Below, in pieces: positions 24,801-36,574 of a stretch of 64,000 nucleotides of DNA. The notes under the pieces are model-generated. The model searched no databases and was not told the DNA's origin. It saw only the letters and a list, made by a program, of their open reading frames with translations. The DNA comes from Siphonodentalium dalli. Its lineage: Eukaryota > Mollusca > Scaphopoda > Gadilida > Siphonodentaliidae. Location of the stretch: assembly GCA_032622095.1 (NCBI GenBank), contig CP136065.1, positions 112,943,195-113,007,194 on the forward strand. The letters are read 5' to 3'. Made by a program: the position numbers and the translations under genes. Position 1 is the first letter of the stretch; each line of letters begins with the position of its first letter.

Positions 24801-26008
24801 CAATCTATGAGTTGCTATCTATCGGCTGGTATTATCAGTCTGTGAACATTTTTATAGTTATATAACATAACAAACATGAATTTAAGAACACAGTATAAAC
24901 AAAGATAGGCCATCTTTATGTGTATTATTGATTGACAATTTAAAGTTGTGACCTGAAATGCATATCTATATATACACCCCTCTTGAATGCTAGATTACAT
25001 AAGTCAATGATATTGGGTCAAATACATCCATTAATGGTATTGTAGATTCTTTTATTTTTATTTTATTTCATCAAAACATTACATGTATATATCCTTATAT
25101 GTGTTGTATATATATTCGATGTTCATTTTCGAAACGTTTAAGACCGCATATTGTATATTATTGCATATTGAAACGTTGTTACATATTAAACACATACAAT
25201 GTATTCATCGTTTTCAGTATATATGTCCAAAACATATAAGACCGAACATTGTGAACTATCGCAAATATCATATGAGTAAATAACCATTTATTGGACCAAA
25301 ATATTTGAAATGAAGAGGATTTTCATACAAAATTGCATGTTTTGTCGAAAAAGATGTTATATTTCAACTTTGGTCATTGTGTATGTAATTGCCATTGCAG
25401 TATTTAGAAATGTGATCAAATAGTGTCCTTTATAGATTCTCATCCATGTTCTATTGGATGCTTATCACAAAAACAATATTTCATGATTTTTGGGGTGAGG
25501 GGTAACATAATCCAAAATTTCAAAAAATACGGTTAAGAATGTGTCCTAGATATTGTATGTTTTGATTAGGGTATACATGTCCAAAAATGCTAAGACCTTA
25601 ACCTTTGATCTACTCTGAAACATTTTTGAGAAATTGTCTGATTATTATTCCGAAATAATTGAAACGAGAATGATTATATGACAAAATTGCATGTTTTTGG
25701 TACAAAAAGTAATAAATTTCCAATTTGGTCAGACTTGGTTGCTACTATCTTCAAAATATGACAATGTCAGGTTGAATGACGCCTTTATTATGCATGCGAC
25801 TCAAATTTTATACCAATTGGAACGTCAGGGTGAAATAATGATTGAATTTGACCGCCATCTTGGATTTATACTGGAAACAAGGGTTAATATTGATCAGAAA
25901 CCTGTTTCTAGTTCACTTTCTGAAACAGCACACATAACTTGACAAAATATAAAAAAATGGCACTTTTGGCCAGTCCGTTCCAAAAAAAACTCTAAGTCAC
26001 TACACTAT

Positions 26009-26716
26009 ACTGGTGATTTAAAACAACACACATTGAGCCTATATATTGTGTCTGTTTGTGACAATAAGTTCCAAAGATGACAATTGTTTCCGCTTCAACT
26101 GTGTTTTAATTCTGCTGACAAGCGATGGAGGAATAAAACTATCTCTCTGCCAATAAAGATATGCTGGCAAGCGATTAGAATAAGAGTACGTACGATTGGC
26201 TGCGAAACCTAAATTTTCACCAATCACATTACAGCTATAATGTTGTTTTAAAATGGGAGCTCTGGATATTTTGTCAAGGATATTGCCATTTATTGACTTA
26301 GTGAATTAATAAAACTTGAATATTTTCTTTCATTAGAGTTATTCGAACATGTGTTTGTTCTTGGTAAGTTGCACTAGGTATATTTGACATATTTATGCAG
26401 TTATGAGAACACTTGAAGTTGCATGACCCATTCCCCTTTGGAAAACAAATTTTACACTGAACATCATACAGACAAGTAAACTATATATCAAAACAAACAC
26501 TGTCGTATTAGTATTTGGAAGTTCTAACTGCTGTTGATTCAATTGGGAAATATCTAACAGCTGAGCGTTCTCATCAAAGTTTGGGGGCAGATGGGGAATT
26601 GGAGAGGCGGTACTTGTCTCACCCGCCCCAACTTTGGTGACGATTTTCAGCAGATGGAAATTCCATGCCTGAACTGGCAAATATTACACAAAGATAGGTT
26701 GAAATTGTTGGTTTAA
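26009..26716. other. No gene recognised
   Basis: A 95-residue ORF (26393-26680, -) has a hydrophobic stretch but no motif or splice support. Confidence 0.35.
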
Positions 26717-27583
26717 TCTATTATATATTTTGAAAGATCTGTGTGTTTGTTTGTGTGTGTGTGTGTGTGTGTGTGTTTGAAATCGATGGACTCAAAAACG
26801 ACTAAGCCAATTTCGATGAAATTTGGTATTTGGATGTGTTTTCGGCCGGAGACGAACATAGGCATATTTATTTGTCCGTGCGAGGTCAACTTTTCACGTG
26901 CGGAGGTCAAATCTGTTTTTACGCCGTTTTTGCGCTAATATATTTCAGTTCGGTGCTCACAAATCGATTCGATATAGCGCGAATAATAAATTGCCAGTCA
27001 TATAATTTGCACGGTTAGAATCTGTGGCGTGTCCTCTTTCCAACGATATATAATATGTATGTATCCGTTTTAGTTATCTGCCTCAATTATTAGGTACAAG
27101 TGGTCCGATGCTTTTATCGGGATAAAATCAATGCGTAATTTCTATGACGTCGTCAGAGGTCATAAAGTTAGATTACGTTAACTCTCACCCTGCCGATGCA
27201 TTTGACTGTGTCGCGTTAACTCATCACCGGCCGAGGTATCCGCAAATGACATTGGGCTATATATCTCGGAAACGGGTGTAGCTATCGACTTGAAATTTGG
27301 TATGTGAATGCCCTGCCGATGCATTTGACTGTGTCGCGTTAACTCATCACCGGCCGAGGTATCCGCAAATGACATTGGGCTATATATCTCGGAAACGGGT
27401 GTAGCTATCGACTTAAAATTTGGTATGTGAATGTATCTTGCCCCGGATACGAATTTTATCGGGTCGCCGAGCACGTGCGACACCAGCTTCGCGCATGCGC
27501 AGACCAGATCTAGGAAACGGGTGGAGCAATCGACTTGAAATTTGGTTTTTGAATAGCCCGGACGAAGTCGGGTCACCTTCTAG
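26717..27583 (+). mobile_element. Helitron array unit 1
   Basis: 867 bp. Longer than units 2 and 4 because of a GT microsatellite and a 123-bp tandem duplication (27188-27310 and 27311-27433) starting CCCTGCCGATGCATTTGACT. Confidence 0.88.
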
Positions 27584-28315
27584 TCTATTATATATTTTGA
27601 AAGATCTGTGTGTGTATGTGTTTGTTTGTGTGTTTGAAATCGATGGACTCGAAAACGACTAAGCCAATTTCGATGAAATTTGGTATTTTAGGGTATTTTC
27701 GGCCGGAGACGAACATAGGCATATTTATTTGTCCGTGCGAGGTCAACTTTTCACGTGCGGAGGTCAAATCTGTTTTTACGCCGTTTTGCGCTAATATATT
27801 TCAGTTCGGTGCTCACAAATCGATACGATATAGCGCGAATAATAAATTGCCAGTCATATAATTTGCACGGTTAGAATCTGTGTGGCTTCATCTTTCCAAC
27901 GATATATAATATGTATGTATCCGTTTTAGTTATCTGCCTCAATTATTAGGTACAAGTGGTGCGATCTTTTATCAGGATAAAATCAATGCGTAAATTCTAT
28001 GACGTCGTCAGAGGTCATAAAGTTAGATTACGTTAACTCTCAACCTGCCGATGCATTTGACTGTGTCGCGTTAACTCATCACCGGCCGAGGTATCCGCAA
28101 ATGACATTGGGCTATATATCTGGGGAACGGGTGTAGCTATCGACTTGAAATTTGGTATGTGAATGTATCTTGCCCCGGATACGAATTTTATCGGGTCGCC
28201 GAGCACGTGCGACACCAGCTTCGCGCATGCGCAGACCAGATCTAGGAAACGGGTGGAGCAATCGACTTGAAATTTGGTTTTTGAATAGCCCGGACGAAGT
28301 CGGGTCACCTTCTAG
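27584..28315 (+). mobile_element. Helitron array unit 2
   Basis: 732 bp, the basic form: TC start, GAGGTCAACTTTTCACGTGC in the 5' half, GCGCATGCGCAGACCAGATC in the 3' half, hairpin and CTAG end. Confidence 0.9.
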
Positions 28316-29153
28316 TCTATTATATATTTTGAAAGATCTGTGTGTGTGTTTGTTTGTGTGTGTGTTTGAAATCGATGGACTCGAAAACGACTAAGCCAAT
28401 TTCGATGAAATTTGGTATTTGGATGTGTTTTCGGCCGGAGACGAACATAGGCATATTTATTTGTCCGTGCGAGGTCAACTTTTCACGTGCGGAGGTCAAA
28501 TCTATTTTTACGCCGTTTTTGCGCTAATATATTTCAGTTCGGTGCTCACAAATCGATTCGATATGCCAGTCATATAATTTGCAAGGTTAGAATCTGTGTG
28601 GCTTCATCTTTCCAACGATATATAATATGTATGTATCCGTTTTAGTTATCTGCCTCAATTATTAGGTACAAGTGGTACGATGCTTTTATCAGGATAAAAT
28701 CAATGCGTAATTTCTATGACGTCGTCAGAGGTCATAAAGTTAGATTACGTTAACTCTCACCCTGCCGATGCATTTGACTGTGTCGCGTTAACTCATCACC
28801 GGCCGAGGTATCCGCAAATGACATTGGGCTATATATCTCGGAAACGGGTGTAGCTATCGACTTGAAATTTGGTATGTGAATGTATCTTGCCCCGGATACG
28901 AATTTTATCGGGTCGCCGAGCACGTGCGACGCCAGCTTCGCGCATGCGCAGACGAGATCTCGGAAACGGGTTGAGATATTGACTTTAAATTTGGTATGTG
29001 AATGTATCTTGCCCCGGATACGAATTTTATCGGGTCGCCGAGCACGTGCGACACCAGCTTCGCGCATGCGCAGTGAGATCTAGGAAACGGGTGGAGCAAT
29101 CGACTTGAAATTTCGTTTTTTAATAGCCCGGACGAAGTCGGGTCACCTTCTAG
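28316..29153 (+). mobile_element. Helitron array unit 3
   Basis: 838 bp. It carries a 122-bp duplication of the TATCTTGCCCCGGATACG module (28883 and 29005) and a deletion of about 16 bp near 28565. Confidence 0.88.
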
Positions 29154-29885
29154 TCTATTATATATTTTGAAAGATCTGTGTATGTGTTTGTTTGTGTGTT
29201 TGAAATCGATGGACTCCAAAACGACTAAGCCAATTTCGATGAAATTTGGTATTTGGATGTGTTTTCGGCCGGAGACGAACATAGGCATATTTATTTGTCC
29301 GTGCGAGGTCAACTTTTCACGTGCGGAGGTCAAATCTATTTTTACGCCGTTTTTGCGCTAATATATTTCAGTTCGGTGCTCACAAATCGATTCGATATAG
29401 CGCGAATAATAAATTGCCAGTCATATAATTTGCACGGTTAGAATCTGTGTGGCTTCATCTTTCCAACGATATATAATATGTATGTATCCGTTTTAGTTAT
29501 CTGCCTCAATTATTAGGTACAAGTGGTACGGGGATCTTTTATCAGGATAAAATCACTGCGTAACTTCTATGACGTCGTCAGAGGTCATAAAGTTAGATTA
29601 CGTTAACTCTCACCCTGCCGATGCATTTGACTGTGTCGCGTTAACTCATCACCGGCCGAGGTATCCGCAAATGACATTGGGCTATATATCTCGGAAACGG
29701 GTGTAGCTATCGACTTGAAATTTGGTATGTGAATGTATCTTGCCCCGGATACGAATTTTATCGGGTCGCCGAGCACGTGCGACACCAGCTTCGCGCATGC
29801 GCAGACCAGATCTAGGAAACGGGTGGAGCAATCGACTTGAAATTTGGTTTTTGAATAGCCCGGACGAAGTCGGGTCACCTTCTAG
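29154..29885 (+). mobile_element. Helitron array unit 4
   Basis: 732 bp, the same length as unit 2 and nearly identical to it by eye. Confidence 0.9.
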
Positions 29886-30625
29886 TCTATTATATATTTT
29901 GAAAGATCTGTGTGTGTGTGTGTGTGTGTTTGAAATCGATGGACTCAAAAACGGCTAAGCCAATTTCGATGAAATTTGGTATATGGGGGTATTTTCGGCC
30001 GGAGACGAACATAGGCATATTGATTTTCAGATCCGAGGTCAACTTTTCACGTGCCGAGGTCAAATCTGTTTTTACGCCGTTTTGCGCTAATATATTTCAG
30101 TTCGGTGCTCACAAATCGATTCGATATAGCGCGAATAATAAATTGCCAGTCATATAATTTGCACGGTTAGAATCTGTGTGGCTTCATCTTTCCAACGATA
30201 TGTAATATGTATGTATCCGTTTTAGTTATCTGCCTCAATTATTAAGAAGAAGTGGTACGATCTTCTATCAGGGTAAAAACAATGCGTAACTTCTATGACG
30301 TCGTTAGAGTTCATAACGTTAGATTACGTTAACGCTCAACCGGCCGATGCTTTTGACTGTTTCAGACGTCTTGGCGATATCTCGGGCACCGATGGTAATT
30401 TATCTTTACGTGTGTAAATGTGGCGCGTTTATATACTTGAGTGGAATTCAAATCGGGTTAAAAGGTCAAATCGGGTAAAACCGGATGGATTTCGACGGGT
30501 ACTTTTGTTGGGTACTTTTGTTCGGGGAGTGTTTTGGACGGGTCAAATCGTGACCCCACTTGGCCTTGGCCTTCAAAATAGACAATTCAAGGTCAAACCC
30601 CGGACGAAGTCGGGTCACCTTCTAG
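29886..30625 (+). mobile_element. Helitron array unit 5 (chimaeric)
   Basis: 740 bp. The first about 470 bp match units 1-4. From about 30400 the sequence switches to the 'GGTCAAATCGTGACCCC' type found in units 6-7 and in 13760-14444, ending in the same hairpin. A recombinant between two Helitron families. Confidence 0.85.
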
Positions 30626-31229
30626 TTTAATATATATTTTGGGACTTCTGTCTGTCTGTGTGTTAGCTATGGCCGGGAAAACGACTGGACCGATTGAGCT
30701 CAAACTTCCAATCTAAGGTTAAAAACCCACGGGCAGTGTTTACCGCCGTTTTGGAGAAGCTCCGAGCACCCCTTCTCCACCCAGTCACCAGAATGACCGT
30801 CCTTGTCACTGTGGGTTAATCGCGTTGATTGGGGCCAGACGTGAGTGTGTCTGTATCCAAACATTGAGCGTGTTGTGTGATTCTTATGTCTGTCTTCGTA
30901 CTTTGGTCTTCCAAGGAACGGGGGAGATTTTCATCGGGTAAGTTTTTCCGCCCGAGGTGATCTTCACCTTGAAACGGGTACCCACAAACGTACCTCTTTT
31001 AGGGACGGGTACCATCACGGGACGGGTACCATAATTTCTCCTGATTAAAAAGGCAGAATTAACTCAAATTAAATTAAAAAATTAACGGATTTCGACGAAA
31101 TTTGATACCTAGGGATACTTTTGTCGGGGGAGTGTTTTGGACGGGTCAAATCGTTACCCCGACCTGACCTTGACCTTCAAAATGGTCAATTCAAGGTCAA
31201 AGCCCGGACGAAGTCGGATCACCTGCTAG
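30626..31229 (+). mobile_element. Helitron array unit 6
   Basis: 604 bp of the 'GGGACTTCTGTCTGTC' family. The first two bases are TT, not TC. Ends hairpin plus ACCTGCTAG. Confidence 0.85.
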
Positions 31230-31980
31230 TCTTCTAATATATATTTTGGGACTTCTGTGTGTGTGTTAGCTATGGCCGGGAAAACTGCCGGACGGATTTC
31301 GACCAAACGTCCTATCTAAGGGTAAAAACCTCGATGAAGTGTCGTCGCATTGCTTTTGAGAAGCTCCGAGCACTCATTCTCCATTCCCACTGCCGTCGTC
31401 TTGGAATTGTGGCCTATTTTGTGGGGTTAATCGCATGATAGTTAAAGAGCGTCCGCTGCGTTCGTATCCGCAGTGTCGTTGATAAAGAGCGTGTCTATGT
31501 CCAGACATGAGCGTGTTGTGTCTGTGTCCAGACATGAGCGTGTTGTGTGATCCTTATGTCTGTGTTCGTACTTAGGGGTTCCTAGGAATGGGGGAGATTT
31601 TCATCGGGTCACTTTTTTCCGCCCGAGGTGACCTTCACCTTGAAACGGGTACCCACAAATGATATATATGTATGTGTGTGTCCGTTATAGACTCGAAAAC
31701 GGCCCTACCGATTGAGTGCAAACTTGCTACCTAGGGTAACTTTTGTCCGGGAAGTCTCATGGACCAGTCAAATTGTGACCCCGACCTTACCTTGACCTTC
31801 AAAATGGTCAATTCAAGGTCAAATCTGGTAAAACTGACGGATTTCGACGAAATTTTATATCTAGGGGTCCTTTTGTCCGGGGAGTGTTTTGGACGGGTCA
31901 AATCGCGACTCCGACTTGACCTTGACCTTCAAAATGGTCAATTCAAGGTCAAAGTCGGATCACCTGCTAGTATTAATATA
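31230..31980 (+). mobile_element. Helitron array unit 7
   Basis: 751 bp of the same family as unit 6. The 3' half contains an internal restart (CCGTTATAGACTCGAAAACG near 31681) and two copies of the 'GACCTTGACCTTCAAAATGG' module. The terminal hairpin has lost its CCCG half (reads AAAGTCGGATCACCTGCTAG). Confidence 0.8.
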
Positions 31981-31984
31981 ATTA

Positions 31985-32830
31985 GGGCATGTTTTGGGCG
32001 TGTTAGGTTGTACACTTTCCAACAGTTGGAAAGCTTGAGATACCAGTTGAACTTGCAAGGGGGGGGGGGGTGCAAATGGATTTGTTGCGAACTTGAACAT
32101 TTGGTCTGGTTCAAGAGGTGCAGTTGGAAATTTCCATGGACTTAAATGAGAATATCTGGATCAAAAGCTATTAGAATCAAATGTACGTTATATTTAGTGA
32201 TGATTTAAAAATCGTCAACTTAGAATTTCTCATTGAGGCAAGTTGCACACTTAAATTCCTAGCAAAAACTTGGGGTTACTTAATGGTGAAAAACCCACCT
32301 GGCGCTCTCGTCCCTAAAACAACATTAGTAACCATGGCCGTTCCTGTGTTATGGGCAACAATTGAGTCAATGATCATTTATCATGGAAATTAGATATATC
32401 AAGAAGTGTACATTTGCTATACATATACTATAGAGAGCGATTGATTCACTCAGATGTGAAGCTGATAACAGCTGATGAATTTATTTCGTTTCAGTGGCGA
32501 TGTTTAGGGGCTCCATTGGTGGTGTCCCACTTATAATTCCAACTAGTACCACAAATGTTTAACACAATAAATTAACCCCTGTGTGGCTGTATGGAATTTG
32601 TCCAACTGATGGCGATGTCGGTCCTAACATAAATTTGTCAAATATTGGGGAAATATAGACTTTTGCTTTAAAAGCAACAAATTTCACACTAGATATTTGT
32701 TGGCAATACTATCAAAACAATGTAAACATATTTGTGGCATGAAGTATCTAACTAAAAATTTAATATTGTTTCAGACAAGAGATTTACAACTGTTAAAAAA
32801 TGTAACGATCATAAGTGGGGGTGAGGCACA
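31985..32830. repeat. Further copy of the 19.5-21 kb repeat family, inverted
   Basis: G-tract near 32060, GGTCTGGTTCAAG and repeated 'CCAACTG'-type motifs correspond to the reverse complement of the 19560 unit. Strongly diverged. Confidence 0.45.
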
Positions 32831-32999
32831 TCCACCCTGTCGCCATTACATTGCCCCTTAATGACTTCGGTTTTAATGGTATATACACGGTATATCCGTA
32901 TATTAGGTTATCGTGTATTGTTCAAGCTATTTTGTTTGCCATAATGTACCAAAAATCAATAATTTTGTTTTACAAAATTAAAGATTTTAAAATTATTTG

Positions 33000-34912
33000 G
33001 CATTTAATATGACTTTGCTCACCATGCACATGCAGTTTTGTTTTCAGTTCTGCAAGATGGAAATGTCCCCTGATTAATAACGACTGAGTGAGAGACCATA
33101 ATTGGGTTGGACAACTCACTGCGGTATCAGATTGTATACGGCCATCGCGAGGCCAGGCTAGGCTAGGCCAGGCAACATTGTAGCTTTGTTTAATTGTTTA
33201 ATGGTATGTAGTCAATGTTTGCATGAATGTACATGCACGTTCCCTGAACTATATGACCGAATTTAATTATAAAGAAATATGGTGGTATTGGACGCGAGGT
33301 ATGCGGATTTATTTCAGGTATAGTTGTGGTTTAAGTTAGATATTCCCCATCGATGTCGGGTATTCGGCCAAATAATTATGTCGGCTCCGCCTCGTTGAAA
33401 TATTTTACCGAATAGCCGACAGCTCGGGAAATAACCAAAACAGAAATCCAAAAATCATTCATTCCAATTATGGGGCGGATATTTGCTCACATGAAAATCT
33501 GTTTTGAGAAACTTGAGCTCTGGTTTTTGAAATTTCTTTTGCTGCCAAAAACTTCAACGCCGTCAGCAGTTTATATGGCGAAACTGGCATGTTGCAATTA
33601 CCCTTAAACTGAAACTTCGCGCCCTCCCATAGTAATAAGGGAATAATATTAACTATGGAATGCCATCGAATGCCTTTAATGTTGTGTAATGTTTTATATT
33701 CAATGTATTTAAATAATGAATGCAACAACCCATGGACAAAAATAGAAGACAATCTTATAAAGCTTGGTGTGGGATAATATCTGGAAGACCAGTCTCTGAA
33801 TTATTTGAATCGAATCACTGCAACTATCAAGTAAAATACTATAGAAGAATCCTTTCTTCAAGATTGGAGAAGCACCTTATATGCATTATATCCTATTGTT
33901 ACTGAGATTATTTTTTTTTTCTTGAGAAATATACATCGAGTATATACAATAACTTAATAACCGCCATGTTGCGGTTCAAGAGCAGAAATCACTAATTACC
34001 AGTTGAATCGGGATCCTACTAATTGTATAGGCCTACTGCTCCCCGGATATCAAATCATGGTGATTGTGACAATAATGTTTCATGTGATGTGTGTAAAGCT
34101 AGTATGTTGCTTGGACGACGTGTGGACGAATATTTAAAATGGTACTGAGATGACAATTTATCCACCCTTGCCCAAATCTCAGTTTATCTTTATTTTTCAA
34201 TGTAAAACCAAACGGAGAGGATGTACTCATAAGTGAGACAGCACTTATCTTCCAATCATATTGTCTATATAATAATGTATGCGTTATTGTTTAAAAAATA
34301 TGTTTAAACTCAGTTCCTCCCGGCTAGAATTCCAGATATTTGCTTTTATGGTAAACTGGGATTCTGTTCTGTGCTATATATCAAAGGGAGATAATAGGTG
34401 ACTCAGAATTAGGTGACATTTTGTAAGAACAATAAATTAATTTTGGAAGGAAACACATATTTTTGCTCTGAAATGCAGGGAGTGTCTTTTTCGACGACGT
34501 ATTCCAAATTGCACACACAATACTTTTTGGAAAAACAAACCATTGCTCCCATTATATATAGATAATTATTTTAGCTTTTCAACGAATCCGAAAGTTTGTT
34601 TCTGTATCTTTGTTTATAAAATAGTTCAGATTAGAAACAAACCATGTTTCCGCCTATGCCCAGTATACGCCGTTCACCAGTACTTTTCTTACGCCCAAAA
34701 GCATACTCATCATGCAGGACCAGTTGCAATGTTTATTCTCTCCGGTGATTATATATCTCGACCACACCCTGCATGCTGCTCTGTGTTACCTTCTTCGCGT
34801 TATTTTAAGTGTTAAAGATGAACGAGGGTCTCCATTTCTGAACAGCTCACTTGATGTTGTGTCACAACTTTTGGGGGGAGCTTCACCTTTTGTATGTTGG
34901 AAAACTTATGCG
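33000..34912. other. No gene recognised
   Basis: Short ORFs only. A small run of CCAGGCTAGG repeats is present near 33152. This is the 3' flank of gene A. Confidence 0.4.
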
Positions 34913-34918
34913 TTTATT
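34913..34918 (-). terminator. PolyA signal of gene A
   Basis: AATAAA on the minus strand, about 95 bp after the gene A stop codon. Position and orientation fit; use is inferred. Confidence 0.5.
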
Positions 34919-35012
34919 ATATACATAAACATATGTCTATACACCACCAGAAAACCCATGACGTAACGCGCCCAAATACACGATCAAAGTCGATGAACGG
35001 AATTCTAGATTC

Positions 35013-36574
35013 TCAGCAGATGACGTGATTGTGTTGACGAATTAGATCAGCAAGCCTTGACAAGATGGCAGCCATTCTCGACAAAATTTCCACGATTCCA
35101 TTGACGCTCTCGAGAAGCCACATCATGAGGTCCCGTATGTCAGATTCTTGTGCGCTGGTGGAGAGAAGATTGGTCAGTAGACGAGAGAGAATTCGAGCTA
35201 ATTCATCCATGATCCGGGCAACGCGGGATAGAACTTCTGCCAAACAAGCCAGCGTTTTTGTACCCACGTCATTCATAATTTGTCCGAGGTGGGTCAAGGT
35301 TTCCCCAAAGCTGTAGAGGATTTCACCAAGATCTACGAGAAACTGCCCGAACTCAGCCAACGTTGTACTCTGTTCAGAAAGTTTCTTCCCCAGCTCCATT
35401 AGGGTACTTCCTATTTGGGAAAAGATGTCTCCGAATTTAGTTGCCATGCTACGAAGTCCCGGTAGAATGTTAACGCCACTGCACGTGTTGCTTTGAAGAC
35501 AATATAACATGTTCCCGAGTTCTTTAATGGCTTGACCAAGTTCAACAAACATCATTCCTAATTGCTTGAGTATATTTCCAATCATCGCCAGGATACCGCC
35601 TTCATCTATCATGGCATCACTTAGTGAAATGACAGCGTTACCTAGGCTGATGATGGTATCGCCTAAACTATTCAGGACACCGCTGAACAGAAATTCCAAA
35701 AGCTCACTATAACGGAAAAGCATACGACAAAATAGTGCCAAGGTTTTGTCGACCGCTTTATAAAGTTGTTTTATTTTAACGATGACGACTGGCAACCCTG
35801 AATTCCCTGCTAATGGTCCACATAACACAATGATTTCTGACATCACATCACTGGATGGCAGCTTCCGTTTGGCAAATCGGGAGACCAGTTCTTCAACGTG
35901 TTCCAGCTTCCCGACCAAAACATCGTCGCAGAACGATTGTGGTGCTATAGGGATGAGTCTGTGAACCATCAAATACCCGTGTTTGACATCCATAAATTGT
36001 CCTGGAAAATCATACGAAGGCCAGCGCCCCAGAATGCCGTTCCTTTCCGGTTTGTTGAAATTGACGCCATAACAATCGTCACCAACCCACCACCCTGAAT
36101 GAGTAATGGCCGCGCATCCGTAGCAGTCTTTATCAAACGTGCAAAATTTTGCTCCATTTGTGCCACTCCCTCCCAGACCATCCGCCAAGGGGCACGTTGA
36201 CCATGGCTGGTACAGCTCGTATGTCAGCCTATATTGGGTGGTCTCGTCGCCAAGTCGGATGTTGTGGTAATATGCTTGATCCAGGACAATTCCAATACTA
36301 AGCTTATATTCACCTTGTTTGAGAAGTTTGTACATGTTATTCAGTCCGACCCAATATTCTGATAGATGAGACCCAAAACCAATTTTATATTCAGCCCAGG
36401 ACCGATTGAAATCCATTATGTCATCTCCCAAACGGTAAAACTTCCCCCTCTTCTCCAGGAATGTCCATCCACCATAATCGAATTCGCACCAAACATCGAA
36501 CGGCTGAGATTTATACGGCTGGATCGCCAATGGCCCCTGTCCGCTGTATCCGTTCTGGTATGCCTCTGTGCAAT
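35013..36574 (-). CDS. Gene A exon 4: FReD plus Gly-heptad tail
   Basis: This exon carries 519 residues plus a shared Asp codon. FReD hallmarks seen are the opening DCTEAYQNGYSG, the VWCEFDYGGWTFLEKRG block, FNRSWAEYKIGFG, EYWVGLNNMYKL, YRLTYELY and SGWWVGDDCYGVNFN, ending near MVHRLIP. The calcium-loop region reads DKDCYGCA rather than the usual DxDND form, so calcium binding may be lost. After the FReD come about 90 linker residues and then heptads such as SLG, ELG, DLG and HLG repeated every 7 residues. Gly sits at 15 of 20 successive register positions (protein residues 382-515), followed by Ala heptads (LAEVL, LARIL). A pair of Cys spaced C-x5-C (residues 436 and 442) interrupts the tail. 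The ORF stays open upstream of the splice site to 36758, but homology starts exactly at the CTAG acceptor. Confidence 0.95.

Larger units (their letters stand above)
21413..26008. mobile_element. Large foldback element with arms of about 1.4-1.6 kb
   Basis: Outer ends TAGTGTAGTGACTTAG (left) and CTAAGTCACTACACTA (right) are inverted. Similarity then runs inwards through the block with AACGGACTGGCCAAAAG, the 'GAACTAGAAACAGGTTTCTGATCAATATTAACC'-type block and on to the CXC coding region. The left arm is about 21413-23030 and the right about 24655-26008; the left arm carries an extra internal duplication. The centre holds broken coding pieces of one transposon protein, in opposite orientations on the two sides. 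Confidence 0.8.
26717..31980 (+). mobile_element. Head-to-tail array of seven Helitrons
   Basis: Seven units follow one another with no spacer: each ends in a CCCGGACGAAGTCGG hairpin and CTAG, and the next begins at once (TCTATTATATATTTTGAAAG in units 1-5, TTTAATATAT in unit 6, TCTTCTAATATAT in unit 7). The outer flanks are A (26716) and T (31981), so the whole block sits in one A|T Helitron target. Unit limits are given separately. No Rep/helicase is present. Confidence 0.9.

Noticed and set aside
26741-26938. Repeated ORF containing ICPCEVNFSRAEVKS in units 1-4
   Set aside because: Frame begins in a GT microsatellite, ends at random stops and is not extended in any unit; Helitron non-coding sequence.
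27178-27576. 132-residue minus-strand ORF in the Helitron array, and similar ORFs in the other units
   Set aside because: It is read through the 122/123-bp Helitron repeat modules and contains an internal duplication; no domain, and the same shadow appears in each unit.
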